Source: Butyrivibrio sp. MC2021
GTDB taxonomy: Bacteria; Bacillota; Clostridia; Lachnospirales; Lachnospiraceae
Reading direction: 5' to 3'
Length of the DNA: 64,000 bases
Assembly (NCBI RefSeq): GCF_000621605.1
Contig: NZ_JHXX01000004.1
Span: 248,001 to 312,000, forward strand
Below, piece by piece: positions 55,761 to 64,000 of this stretch (the first letter of the stretch is position 1; every line of letters starts with the position of its first letter). The translations under genes and the position numbers were made by a program. Under the pieces are notes generated by a model. The model was given only the letters and a program-made list of their open reading frames with translations. It was not told where the DNA came from and made no database searches.

Positions 55761-56207
55761 TTACTGTTCCTTTACACAAACTTTAAGTGTTGCTGTTACC
55801 TGTGGGTGAAGCTTCACAGGGATCTCATAGGTGCCGAAGGCCTTGATGGGCTCAGGCATCTGAAGCTTCTTCTTGTCAAGCTTGAAGCCAAACTGCTTCT
55901 CAGCCTCGCTGACGATCTCCTTGGAGGATACGCTCCCGAATACTCTTCCGCCCTCGCCGGCCTTCATGGTAACCTGAACGGTCTTTTCACCGATTTTCTC
56001 TCCGAAAGCCTTGGCCTCGTCCAGCTGCTGCTGAGCCACGATGGAATCGCGCTTCTGCTGGTTCTTGAGCTCGTTCTTGTTCTTATCTGTAGCCTCTACG
56101 CCAAGCTTCTGGGGAATAACGTAGTTCTTGGCATATCCGTCGCTTACTTTTACTATTTCTCCCTTTTTACCAAGGGTCTTAACATCCTGTAACAAAATAA
56201 CCTGCAT
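55761..56207 (-). CDS. rplI: 50S ribosomal protein L9
   Basis: A 148-residue protein. The N-terminal domain MQVILLQDVKTLGKKGEIVKVSDGYAKNYVIPQKLGVEAT is the diagnostic L9 signature; a long helix and a C-terminal rRNA-binding domain (SVSSKEIVSEAEKQFGF) follow. It starts 1 nt after the gdpP stop and ends 3 nt before dnaB, so translation is probably coupled along the run. Confidence 0.98.
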   Translation of the reverse strand: MQVILLQDVKTLGKKGEIVKVSDGYAKNYVIPQKLGVEATDKNKNELKNQQKRDSIVAQQQLDEAKAFGEKIGEKTVQVTMKAGEGGRVFGSVSSKEIVSEAEKQFGFKLDKKKLQMPEPIKAFGTYEIPVKLHPQVTATLKVCVKEQ

Positions 56208-56208
56208 C

Positions 56209-58263
56209 TTAATCTAAATCTCCTTCTTCTGTCATTTTATCTAAAGTCTGCTTGACTGTGGCAATGGCATCCGTTGCGGATTCGCCCTCAAACTGGCATC
56301 CTGCGCTGCTCATATGTCCGCCGCCTCCAAGCTTCTCCATGATCACCTGAACGTTAACTTCATCTATGGATCTGGCACTGACATAGGTCTGGCCCATGTA
56401 CTCGGTGCATACAAAGCTGGCCCTCACACCCTTGATATTAAGAAGCTCGTTGGCCGCCTGGGCTGCCACGATGGTAGGGCTTGCAAGACCCTCGGTATCA
56501 AGAACTGACATAGCGTACTTGTCTCTGTAGATCTCTGCCTGGCTGACTGCGTCGGCCTTGGCCTTGTACTCCTGTGCATCCTCTCTGAAGAGCTTGCGGA
56601 CTCTGGTGACATCCGCGCCGTTCCTGCGAAGGAAAGCCGCTGCCTCGAAGGTTCTTACACCGGTCTTGTTCATGAAGTTGTTGGTGTCAACCATCATTCC
56701 GGAATACATGCTGTCAGCTTCTTCATTGCTGATCTTGACATTCTCGCCTATGTACTGCAGGATCTCGGAAACCATCTCGCAGGCTGATGAAGCATAGGGC
56801 TCAACATAGGAAAGTGTGGCATTCTCGATAACCTCTGTGCCCTGTCTGTGGTGGTCAAGGACCACGATGGTCTTACAGAAGCGAAGAAGCTCCGGGCACT
56901 CGGTGATACTGGGCTTATTAACATCAACCACAACCAGAACGGTGTTGCTGCCTGCCATATCGATGGCCTGCTGGTTGTTGATGATCATATCGTTCTCATA
57001 ATCGGGATTGTTCTTAAAAAGGTCCACCAGAGGCTTCATGGAGGTGGTCACATCATTAAGAACAATGTGGCACTTCCTGTCCAGAGTCTTGGCGATCCTG
57101 TAAATACCCACTGAGGAGCCAAAAGAGTCTACGTCTCCGATTCTGTGTCCCATAACGATGACGTTGTCCTTGCCGGAGATGATCTCTCGAAGGGCGTGGG
57201 CCTTAACTCTGGCCTTAACTCTTGTGCTCTTTTCAAACTGTTGGCTCTTACCGCCGTAGTAAGCGATATTATCGGCGCTCTTAACAACCGCCTGATCTCC
57301 GCCTCGGCCCAGGGCCAGGTCAATGGCATTGCGGGCAAACTCGTAGTTCTGGGCGTAGGACAGACCGTCCAGACCCATACCTATACTCAGGGTAACCGCC
57401 ATCTCGTTACCGATATTGACGGTCTTAACATCCTCCAGGATGTCGAATCTCTGCTCTCTAAGCATCTCGCAGGACTTCTTGGGCATAACCACGAAGTATT
57501 TGTCCTTCTCAAGCCTCTTGGCGATACCGTTGCAGGAAGCGATGTACTTGTTGATCTTACGATCTATGAGAGCTGTCAAAAGAGATCTGCGGACTTCCTC
57601 GACACTGTCCAGAGCCTCTTCATAGTTATCAAGGTAAATAAGGCCTGCTGCCAGGGACTGGTTATCAACCTCCTGGATGGCCAGTTTGAGAGCTGTCTCG
57701 TCGAAAAGATAAACGGCGATAAGGCTTCCCTCGTAGCCGTCGGCCTCGATAATATCGCTGTTAACCGCCATCTCGTAGAGAGATATGCGCTTCATCTTCA
57801 GGGTAAAATTGCTGTTCTCGTAGTCGATATCAACGGAGATCTCTTCGGAGCCTTCAGGGAATCTGTCCGGGGTGATCTCGGGGAAAAGATTGGTGATGCT
57901 CTTTCTGTAGCCCTTGTCCTGATGGACTATCCTCTCAAAGGCTGCGTTGGTCCAGACAACCTTGCCGGTGTCGTCAAGGACGGCATGGGCCAGATCCAGC
58001 TCTCGAAGGAGCCTCTTCTGAATCTGTCCGTACTCGGTGGCAAAGCTCACCAGCTCATTCATGATAATGGGTTTGTTGTAGAAGTTCAGGTAAAGTACCG
58101 CAATAAAATACAGGCCCGTAAAAGCAAGCACGATAAGTCCCGAAGTGAAATTGACGGTGAAAACGGCTGCGTTTACCAGTACCAGGAGAATCCCCAGATA
58201 TGTAAAAATACGAAGATAAGTCTTAAGCTTTCCTTTTAACTTTACTCGTGATCTATTTGGCAT
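56209..58263 (-). CDS. gdpP: Cyclic-di-AMP phosphodiesterase GdpP
   Basis: A 684-residue membrane protein that degrades c-di-AMP. Order: two membrane helices (about 15-60), a PAS-like domain (about 85-175), a degenerate GGDEF domain (about 175-310), and a DHH/DHHA1 phosphodiesterase. Metal-site motifs are intact: MGHRIGDVDSFGSS (a His/Asp pattern), VVVDVNKPS, VLDHHRQGTEV and GGGGHMSSAG. It controls osmotic and wall homeostasis in Firmicutes and starts the rplI-dnaB run. Confidence 0.96.
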   Translation of the reverse strand: MPNRSRVKLKGKLKTYLRIFTYLGILLVLVNAAVFTVNFTSGLIVLAFTGLYFIAVLYLNFYNKPIIMNELVSFATEYGQIQKRLLRELDLAHAVLDDTGKVVWTNAAFERIVHQDKGYRKSITNLFPEITPDRFPEGSEEISVDIDYENSNFTLKMKRISLYEMAVNSDIIEADGYEGSLIAVYLFDETALKLAIQEVDNQSLAAGLIYLDNYEEALDSVEEVRRSLLTALIDRKINKYIASCNGIAKRLEKDKYFVVMPKKSCEMLREQRFDILEDVKTVNIGNEMAVTLSIGMGLDGLSYAQNYEFARNAIDLALGRGGDQAVVKSADNIAYYGGKSQQFEKSTRVKARVKAHALREIISGKDNVIVMGHRIGDVDSFGSSVGIYRIAKTLDRKCHIVLNDVTTSMKPLVDLFKNNPDYENDMIINNQQAIDMAGSNTVLVVVDVNKPSITECPELLRFCKTIVVLDHHRQGTEVIENATLSYVEPYASSACEMVSEILQYIGENVKISNEEADSMYSGMMVDTNNFMNKTGVRTFEAAAFLRRNGADVTRVRKLFREDAQEYKAKADAVSQAEIYRDKYAMSVLDTEGLASPTIVAAQAANELLNIKGVRASFVCTEYMGQTYVSARSIDEVNVQVIMEKLGGGGHMSSAGCQFEGESATDAIATVKQTLDKMTEEGDLD

Positions 58264-58300
58264 TTTCTCATCCCTCTTACCCCAAAATACTACTCACTAT

Positions 58301-58309
58301 AGTATAGCA
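58301..58309 (-). promoter_or_regulatory. Probable extended -10 promoter of the gdpP run
   Basis: On the minus strand TGC-TATACT, about 40 nt before the gdpP ATG, directly after the terminator of the next upstream gene. No -35 is evident. Confidence 0.45.
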
Positions 58310-58311
58310 TA

Positions 58312-58347
58312 AAACTCCGCGATAGAGGTATTCTACCGCGGAGTTTA
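58312..58347 (-). terminator. Intrinsic terminator after the PHP-domain surface protein gene
   Basis: AAACTCCGCG pairs with CGCGGAGTTT over a partly paired loop, followed by TTTTATGC on the minus strand, 22 nt past the stop at 58369. Confidence 0.7.
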
Positions 58348-58368
58348 TACTTATAACTTATATTTCAA

Positions 58369-61300
58369 TTATTTGATAAGAACGCAGTTCTCATCGAAGC
58401 TGTACTTCTTGCCCCACTTTGTAATGGTCTCACTCTTGGCAAGCTTTCCGTCTGTCTTTGCATAGTACTTGTCATCGCCGTTTGTGATCCACTCTGCCTT
58501 GGCAAGCTTTCCTTTTCCGTCGAAAAAGTAGTAATCATCTCCGATCTGAGTCTTGCCTGTAGCCATAACGCCTTCGCCGTCAAAGTAGTAGGTTGAAAGC
58601 CACTTGGTAAGGAAGGTTCCCTTAACCATCTTTCCGTCTGAACCGAAGTAGTAGGTCTTTCCGTCGATCTCTACGAAGTCGCTCTTTACCATGGTGCCGT
58701 TCTTCTCCTTGAAGAAGTAGCTGTCGCCGTCGATAACATAGAGGCCTGTGAGCTTCTTGCCATTCTCGTCAACGTAGTAGGTTACGCCCCACTTTTTAAC
58801 GAGAGTGCCCTTAACCTCGGGCTCTGCAGTCTTCACAAGAACGATCTCTGCTCTGTCACGAACTCTGAGGCATGCTCCGTCAGGATTGAAATAGGAAAGT
58901 CCAACAGCGCTTACTGTGTTTCCAACCTGAACATCCTCAGCTGTGGTGTCGTTTCCGTCTGATGCAAGGATGTATCCGTCGATGAATACTCTTGCCTCAA
59001 CGCCGGACTCGTCAACTACATAGAAGTAGTCAAGGCCTGAAGTGTTGGTCACAACTCTTGTTACCTTACCTTCTACCTGAAGGAGGGAACCGCCGAGAGC
59101 ATCATAATCTGCTGCCTCTTTAGTTGTAACCTTCTTAGGTGCGTAAACGCGCTTCTCATCCGGAAGAACCTTGTAGCTGTAGATCTGGATCTCCTTGTCG
59201 CCCTGGTAGCCGTCAACAAAACCTGTGATCCTGAGCTTTGTTCCGATCTCGATACCTGCGTCGGCGATAGGGAATACTGTGGTTCCTGCTGTGTCGTCCT
59301 GAACATAGATGGTGTCGAAGAACTTGTTGCCCTCAACTGCTGTGCCTGCTGTTACATAGCCTTCGATGGTAAAAATGTCGCCCGGCTGACCTGCACGCAT
59401 TTCTGCAATGGTGCTGATCTTGGCGCTCTTCTTGTTCATATCAAGGTAGTTAAGAAGGATGTTGCGGTTTGCGTAGTACTCATCTCCGCCGTAATCAAGA
59501 TCTGTCTTAACTTCGAAGTTGGAAAGGAATACTGTACCTGTAACAAGGAGCTCAGAGCCTGAAGAAAGCTCTTCTCTTGCTGCAAATACTACGCTTCCCT
59601 TGGGAACCTCGTGATAATTTTCATCAAACTTCTTGCTGTCAATTGTGTAGGTGGACTCAAAGCCGGTAACTACAGCCTCTGCCTTGCCTGCCTGCACAGC
59701 TGTCTCATCCATAAGGATTGAGCATCCGCTGTATGCGCTGTACTTCTGAGTTGCAGAAACGCCCTCTACAAGATAGCAGTCTCTGTTGAAGTTTGTAGGA
59801 TAAAGTCTGTAATTCTGTCCGCCGTTCTTCTCATCATCACATACTTCGTCGGAGTTGATCCTTGAGGTAGCTCCGATAGCTTCCAGGAGCTTGTTGATCT
59901 CTGTGGAGGACTGGCCGTCCTTGGTGTCCTGATAATCTGCAAGACCGCAGACAATAAGGTTTCCGCCCTCTGCCACATACTCTTTTACGAGCTGAATGAA
60001 AGAGTCCTCGAAGTGCATGATCTCGCCGTTCTTGGTGTTCTTATTAGGTGCTGAGATAACAAGAACTGTGGTATCTGCCAGAGTCTCTTTTGTGATCTCT
60101 GTGGAAACCACGTCAACCTTTACATAGTCGTTGGCTGCGATGTCTGCGAAGTTTCCAACGTTGCCTGAATAGTAGCCTGTTACATAGTCGTTAAGGTGTG
60201 AACCGTCAACAACAACATGAGTAACCATGTCCTCTGTTACATAAACAAGGTCAACGGATGCAGTGTACTTCTTTGGTGCGCCGTCAAGGTATCCCAGAAG
60301 AGTAACCTCGATGGTCTGCTTGCCTGCCTGATTGCAGGTCCAGTTGAAGGTATCTGTAACCTCAGCCTGGGACTTGATAACTGATGTGTTCTCGTCAAGG
60401 GCTGTGGTGTGGATCACTTCGCCGTTGGCTGTGTAAGTGATGGATGTTACTTCAAAGTCCTTGGTCTCGTTATTGAAGAGTGTGCTGGTGATGCCCAGAG
60501 CCTCACCAACAACAGGAAGTGATGTGTCTGCTGCGATGCTTGCAACGCCTACAGCCTCTACATCTGTGAGCCATACAGGAGCTGTAACAGCGATGTTGCC
60601 GTCAGCCTGAGTAACTCTGATGTAGTAGTAGGAGTTGTTGGGAGAAAGAGTGAACTCTGTCTCTGCAGCTGCCTCATCAACATACTTGCTTGCAACTGAA
60701 ACGCCGCCGTTGGCAATAACTTCAACGTTCATCTTGCCTGAGTCTGTAGGATCTGAAGTCTTAACCTTGATCTTAACCTCTGCGGGAACCATATCAAGGG
60801 TTGATCCCATCTCATAGCCGTTAAGTGTGTAGTAGATCTTAAGGTCGTTATCCTCTGTTGCGTAAACACGCATGTTGCGGATAGCGTCGTAGATATTTTC
60901 TCTTGAAAGAGAGTCTGCAAGGATCACGGATCTTCCTGTGTTTGCATCTCCCCATCTTCCCTTGTGGTTGTCCTGGTTGTTGGCAGGAGCCACATGCCAG
61001 CCCTTATCAAGAGCTCTTGTGTAGTACTCATATGAAGGGAAGTAGCCTGAGCTTCCGATGGCGCCTTCACCGTTACCAACCTCGATAAGAGTGATCTGAC
61101 GGTCGTTGGCCTTGCTGTAGTAAGCAAAGTCGTAGAAATCACCGAAGGTTGTTCCGGGATGGTTGAACATGCTGATGGAATCAGGTGTATCAACCAGCTG
61201 AGCATAGTAGTTCTGAAGAGCAGCCCTGCTCTTGCTCTCATAGCCTGTCATGTTACGGCTCATGAAGCCGTCGGTGTTGAAGGTGTTCATATGGCCGGGA

Positions 61301-63495
61301 GCTCCGCCTGACCATGTCATCTCGTAGCCGTAAAGGGATACGAAATCATCTCTTGTGTACTTGTCAGCCAGCTCATGACCCTCAACCCACTCCTTGGAAA
61401 CTGAACCATCCTTGATGTTCGCCTTGGTGTCATTGTCAAAAGAGTTTGAGTGATCTGTTACTGCAAGGAAGTCAAGGTTCTCAACTTCGTTGGCAGCGTG
61501 GTTAAAGGCCTCTTCACAGGTTCCTGCACCGTCTGAATAGGAGGTGTGGGAGTGAAGCTGACCAAAATAGATATTGTATTCGTCGTTTAATCTCTCTGTG
61601 AATTCAAAGGTTGCAACTGCACTGTCTTCATAGCCCTCACAGCTTGCCTTTGCCAGGATTGTTGCAGGAAGAGTGTCCATCTTGAAGGGAGCTGTGTACT
61701 CCTCCCAGGTCTCGCCCTTATCACGGGAATAGAAGATCGTAGCACCCTCTGTTGCTGTTGCAAGAGTGATGTCCTGAGTCTTTCTTACCGCACCGCCGTT
61801 GGGTGAAGCCTTAACTGTTCCAACCTTTGCAAGGCTGTAAACGAAGGTCTTCTTGATGGAATCTGTCTTGCCCTCAGCCTTTGCGTAAGCTACTACAACA
61901 GCTTTTTTAACAGCATCCAGGTCTGAAGCTGCAACGAAGTCCTCTTTTGCAAGAACAGGCTTGTTCTCGGGATCGTAGAGCTTCTCTTCTCCGCCGTTAA
62001 CTGTGAAGTAGATGCTTGCACCCTCTGTTGCTGTCTCCATTGTAAGAGCCTGGCCGAAGGGAACTGCGCCCTCGACAGGATCAATTACTACGGCATCCAC
62101 GATCTCGGAAGACTTTACAGGGCTTCCTGAAACCAGGATATTGGTAAAACGGTTTGTGCCGCCTGTTGCCACTTCCTTTCCGTTGATGGAAGTATTGTCG
62201 GCGGGACCAACCTTGAAGAAGACTCTGTCAGCGTTGATAACTTCCTTAGGAACGTTTACGGTATAGGTTGCCCAGTTTTTGCTTACTGTTACGGCATCTC
62301 CCACAGCAGTGAAGTTCTCAGCGTCTGTACTGTACTCAACCTTCCAGTTCTTGGCACCGGTATTTGAGCCCTTCATGTCAAAAGAGAGCTTGTAAAGGCC
62401 ATAGCCCTTGGCTGCGATGGTAAGAAGATAGTAATCTCCTGCCTTCATTCCCTCTGAGCCGATGACAGCTGCAGGAGCGCCATTGCTGGAGAAGGAATAG
62501 ATAGGTGATACCTGTGTGCCACCCTTAAAGGCTGTAACTTCGTTGTTCTTGTCTGCTCCGTCGTTGGCTACAGCGCCGTCAGCATAAACCACAAGGTCTC
62601 CCTTGAAGGCTGTAACGTCTGAGCCTGACCACTTGGCAATATCAAGAGTTACGGAGTCGTCCACCTCAACATCTTCGATGGGCTCATCCCCGCCGCCCCC
62701 GGATACAACTTTCTCAACCATGGGGTGATTTTCATCTGAAATAGGAAGTAATTCAATACCGTTGTAATCACATACAACAGCTGTGAGATTTACAATGGTG
62801 CCCACCGGGAAATCGGCGAAGGTCTTGTCCAGGTTGTTTCCGTAAACAAGTGCCTTGGTGTCACCCACTGCAACATAGACATTCTTGGCTGCTACGGAAG
62901 AAACCGTAACGCCCTTAACAACTACCTTTTTGCACTCGTAGTCGTTATAATTTGCCACAAAAGCAGCAAAATCAGCGGCTTCAATTGTGTTAAAGCCAAA
63001 ATCTTTGGTGTTCTCTGTGTCTTTTTCGATGATCTCAGCGCCGTCAAGCTCTGTAAGTCCCTTGTAGTCCTTAACAGCACCGGTTGCTGTAACAAGGTTG
63101 CCTACGGCAAGGTCCTTGTCAGCGGACTTAAGATAGAGGCAGATGGCCCCGGTCTCGTCCTCAACATAAACATTTTTGCCTGATACGTAGTTAACAACAC
63201 CCTGTACGGTAAATGTTGTTCCTGCCTCTGCGGCTAACGCATCTGCGATGGTGCTGACGGTGATCTCCTGCTCTGCCTCAGGCTCTACAGTGATCTCTTC
63301 AGCTGCCGCTTCGGGTGTTTCCTCGGTAGTCTCTTCCAATGTGACCTCTGAGAAATCAGGGGCTGTCTCTTCAAGAACTACCGCTTCCTCGGTGGTTTCT
63401 GCCGCAAATGCCACAGAAGTGCCTGCCGAGAACGCCGTTGTTGCTGACATAAATCCCGCTAAAAGGACTGCCAGTATGCGTTTTCTGTTCTTCAT
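58369..63495 (-). CDS. Large secreted multidomain protein: OB-like domains, PHP phosphoesterase, cell-wall-binding repeats
   Basis: A 1708-residue protein. Signal peptide (about 1-31), Glu-rich linker, two OB-like YhcR/DUF6359-type domains (about 80-270), a carbohydrate-binding-like sandwich (about 285-450), Fn3/chitobiase-like repeats (about 465-630), then a PHP domain of the CehA/McbA type (about 645-960). Its metal ligands are visible: GQLHSHTSYSDG, LAVTDHSNSFD, GAPGHMNTF, APANNQDNHKG. Further beta domains and another OB-like domain (about 1365-1580) follow, and six choline-binding-type repeats end the protein (GKTYYFGSDGKMVKGTF, DDYYFFDGKGKLAKAEW). It may cleave a phosphoester, perhaps of nucleic acid, at the cell surface; the substrate is unknown. 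Confidence 0.88.
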   Translation of the reverse strand: MKNRKRILAVLLAGFMSATTAFSAGTSVAFAAETTEEAVVLEETAPDFSEVTLEETTEETPEAAAEEITVEPEAEQEITVSTIADALAAEAGTTFTVQGVVNYVSGKNVYVEDETGAICLYLKSADKDLAVGNLVTATGAVKDYKGLTELDGAEIIEKDTENTKDFGFNTIEAADFAAFVANYNDYECKKVVVKGVTVSSVAAKNVYVAVGDTKALVYGNNLDKTFADFPVGTIVNLTAVVCDYNGIELLPISDENHPMVEKVVSGGGGDEPIEDVEVDDSVTLDIAKWSGSDVTAFKGDLVVYADGAVANDGADKNNEVTAFKGGTQVSPIYSFSSNGAPAAVIGSEGMKAGDYYLLTIAAKGYGLYKLSFDMKGSNTGAKNWKVEYSTDAENFTAVGDAVTVSKNWATYTVNVPKEVINADRVFFKVGPADNTSINGKEVATGGTNRFTNILVSGSPVKSSEIVDAVVIDPVEGAVPFGQALTMETATEGASIYFTVNGGEEKLYDPENKPVLAKEDFVAASDLDAVKKAVVVAYAKAEGKTDSIKKTFVYSLAKVGTVKASPNGGAVRKTQDITLATATEGATIFYSRDKGETWEEYTAPFKMDTLPATILAKASCEGYEDSAVATFEFTERLNDEYNIYFGQLHSHTSYSDGAGTCEEAFNHAANEVENLDFLAVTDHSNSFDNDTKANIKDGSVSKEWVEGHELADKYTRDDFVSLYGYEMTWSGGAPGHMNTFNTDGFMSRNMTGYESKSRAALQNYYAQLVDTPDSISMFNHPGTTFGDFYDFAYYSKANDRQITLIEVGNGEGAIGSSGYFPSYEYYTRALDKGWHVAPANNQDNHKGRWGDANTGRSVILADSLSRENIYDAIRNMRVYATEDNDLKIYYTLNGYEMGSTLDMVPAEVKIKVKTSDPTDSGKMNVEVIANGGVSVASKYVDEAAAETEFTLSPNNSYYYIRVTQADGNIAVTAPVWLTDVEAVGVASIAADTSLPVVGEALGITSTLFNNETKDFEVTSITYTANGEVIHTTALDENTSVIKSQAEVTDTFNWTCNQAGKQTIEVTLLGYLDGAPKKYTASVDLVYVTEDMVTHVVVDGSHLNDYVTGYYSGNVGNFADIAANDYVKVDVVSTEITKETLADTTVLVISAPNKNTKNGEIMHFEDSFIQLVKEYVAEGGNLIVCGLADYQDTKDGQSSTEINKLLEAIGATSRINSDEVCDDEKNGGQNYRLYPTNFNRDCYLVEGVSATQKYSAYSGCSILMDETAVQAGKAEAVVTGFESTYTIDSKKFDENYHEVPKGSVVFAAREELSSGSELLVTGTVFLSNFEVKTDLDYGGDEYYANRNILLNYLDMNKKSAKISTIAEMRAGQPGDIFTIEGYVTAGTAVEGNKFFDTIYVQDDTAGTTVFPIADAGIEIGTKLRITGFVDGYQGDKEIQIYSYKVLPDEKRVYAPKKVTTKEAADYDALGGSLLQVEGKVTRVVTNTSGLDYFYVVDESGVEARVFIDGYILASDGNDTTAEDVQVGNTVSAVGLSYFNPDGACLRVRDRAEIVLVKTAEPEVKGTLVKKWGVTYYVDENGKKLTGLYVIDGDSYFFKEKNGTMVKSDFVEIDGKTYYFGSDGKMVKGTFLTKWLSTYYFDGEGVMATGKTQIGDDYYFFDGKGKLAKAEWITNGDDKYYAKTDGKLAKSETITKWGKKYSFDENCVLIK

Positions 63496-63538
63496 ACTCT
63501 CCCACCTTTCTTTTTTTCATACCTTTATGTTTAGACGA

Positions 63539-63570
63539 AGAGCCTGCCTTTTTCCCCTAAAGCAGGCTCT
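63539..63570. repeat. Hairpin between two surface-protein genes
   Basis: AGAGCCTGC pairs with GCAGGCTCT over a 14-nt loop, 29 nt past the stop of the upstream gene. No T-tract follows on the minus strand, so termination is uncertain. Confidence 0.45.
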
Positions 63571-63598
63571 CCGCAGAAACCTAAACAATCATTATTTA

Positions 63599-64000
63599 TT
63601 ATCTGCTGATAATCTTAATAATACCTGTAAAAATGCCCTTCTTTCCAATCTTGAACTTAACAACCTTTGATCCGCCGTATTCGCCCATACCGATAATGGT
63701 AACCTTGGCTGTTCCCAGCTTGTTGTTGGAAACATAGGAATCATAATCGATATCGAAATCCTTACCGAATTCAAGAGTCTTGGTTACTGTCTTCTTACCC
63801 TCTTTTACCTTGATGGTTGCAGTAATATCCTCAGGATTAAGGAATACTGCCTGATTCTTTCCTGCATATTCCTTTGCACCAACCTTGATGGTAGCCTTGG
63901 AGATCATCTTGGAAGCCGGCATTACGCAATATACAGCCTGGGTCTGTGCTCCAACTTCCTCAAGATAGTAACCGCTGCCTTTCTTGGCTGTGATATCAAC
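63599..64000 (-). CDS. C-terminal end of a secreted surface protein, 5' part outside the window
   Basis: The frame is open to the window edge; 133 residues are visible. It ends with a beta-rich module (ISKATIKVGAKEYAGKNQ, then GKDFDIDYDSYVSNNKLGTAKVTIIGMGEYGGSKVVKFKIG). The same module type closes the BspA-like protein at 31380-34208. Such modules are common at the C-termini of Lachnospiraceae proteases, glycosidases and adhesins. What enzyme or binding domain lies upstream cannot be known here. Confidence 0.75.
   Translation of the reverse strand, partial: VDITAKKGSGYYLEEVGAQTQAVYCVMPASKMISKATIKVGAKEYAGKNQAVFLNPEDITATIKVKEGKKTVTKTLEFGKDFDIDYDSYVSNNKLGTAKVTIIGMGEYGGSKVVKFKIGKKGIFTGIIKIISR

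Noticed and set aside
57145..58239. 364-residue plus-strand frame inside gdpP
   Set aside because: Antisense to clear GdpP domains, with no ribosome site or family resemblance.

Overview
The window looks like chromosomal DNA of a motile Gram-positive anaerobe of the family Lachnospiraceae (Clostridia), probably Butyrivibrio-like. The signs are a flagellin with a sigma-D type promoter, SpoVG, MecA, GdpP, a two-subunit GlgC/GlgD pair, pyruvate:ferredoxin oxidoreductase next to a 2[4Fe-4S] ferredoxin, and several secreted proteins with C-terminal repeats common in gut and rumen Lachnospiraceae. The genus is an inference. No rRNA, tRNA or CRISPR array was seen. Most genes are on the minus strand, so the window probably lies within one replichore, with minus as the leading strand.

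Layout. 1-2.1 kb: a truncated subtilase preceded by a small protein resembling its propeptide (I9). 2.4-9.8 kb: a Lys/Ala-rich histone-like protein, PAP2 phosphatase, aminotransferase, then pth-mfd and spoVG. 9.9-12.3 kb: the glgC-glgD operon. 12.5-14.7 kb: an accessory strip with a roughly 470-nt imperfect inverted repeat, a decayed Rpn-family nuclease gene and REP-like palindromes. 14.7-18.6 kb: a flagellin locus with two promoters of sigma-D type, one in front of flagellin and one in front of an uncharacterised membrane-plus-secreted protein pair. 18.6-24.1 kb (plus strand): a MurC-like ligase, then a DnaA-box cluster and a dnaD-like / helicase-loader-like / prs operon. 24.1-29.4 kb: DUF975 protein, HAD hydrolase, an ECF sigma factor with an uncharacterised repeat protein, a GNAT enzyme and a membrane-tethered XRE regulator.

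29.6-31.3 kb holds an M3 oligopeptidase. 31.4-35.2 kb holds a BspA-like leucine-rich-repeat surface protein and an AT-rich membrane protein, flanked by nearly identical terminator hairpins in direct orientation. 35.2-42.1 kb: LUD protein, DUF2798-like protein, LacZ-type beta-galactosidase and a membrane-anchored protein with a degenerate C39-like C-terminus. 42.1-48.5 kb: a DUF402 gene and a six-gene run mixing two cell-wall hydrolases with upp, rpiB, a Sua5-type tRNA-modification gene and a dCMP deaminase. 49-54.3 kb: mecA behind a long leader, nifJ and ferredoxin. 54.4-58.3 kb: gdpP-rplI-dnaB. 58.4-64 kb: a 1708-residue secreted PHP-domain protein with OB-like and cell-wall-binding regions, and the end of another secreted protein.

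The parts most worth a second look are the sigma-D regulated unknown pair, the overlapping divergent flagellin/murC promoters, the long inverted repeat and the loop sequence it shares with a terminator 11 kb away, the DnaA-box cluster in front of the primosome-type operon, and the ECF sigma factor / repeat protein pair. All assignments come from reading the sequence; no database search was run.
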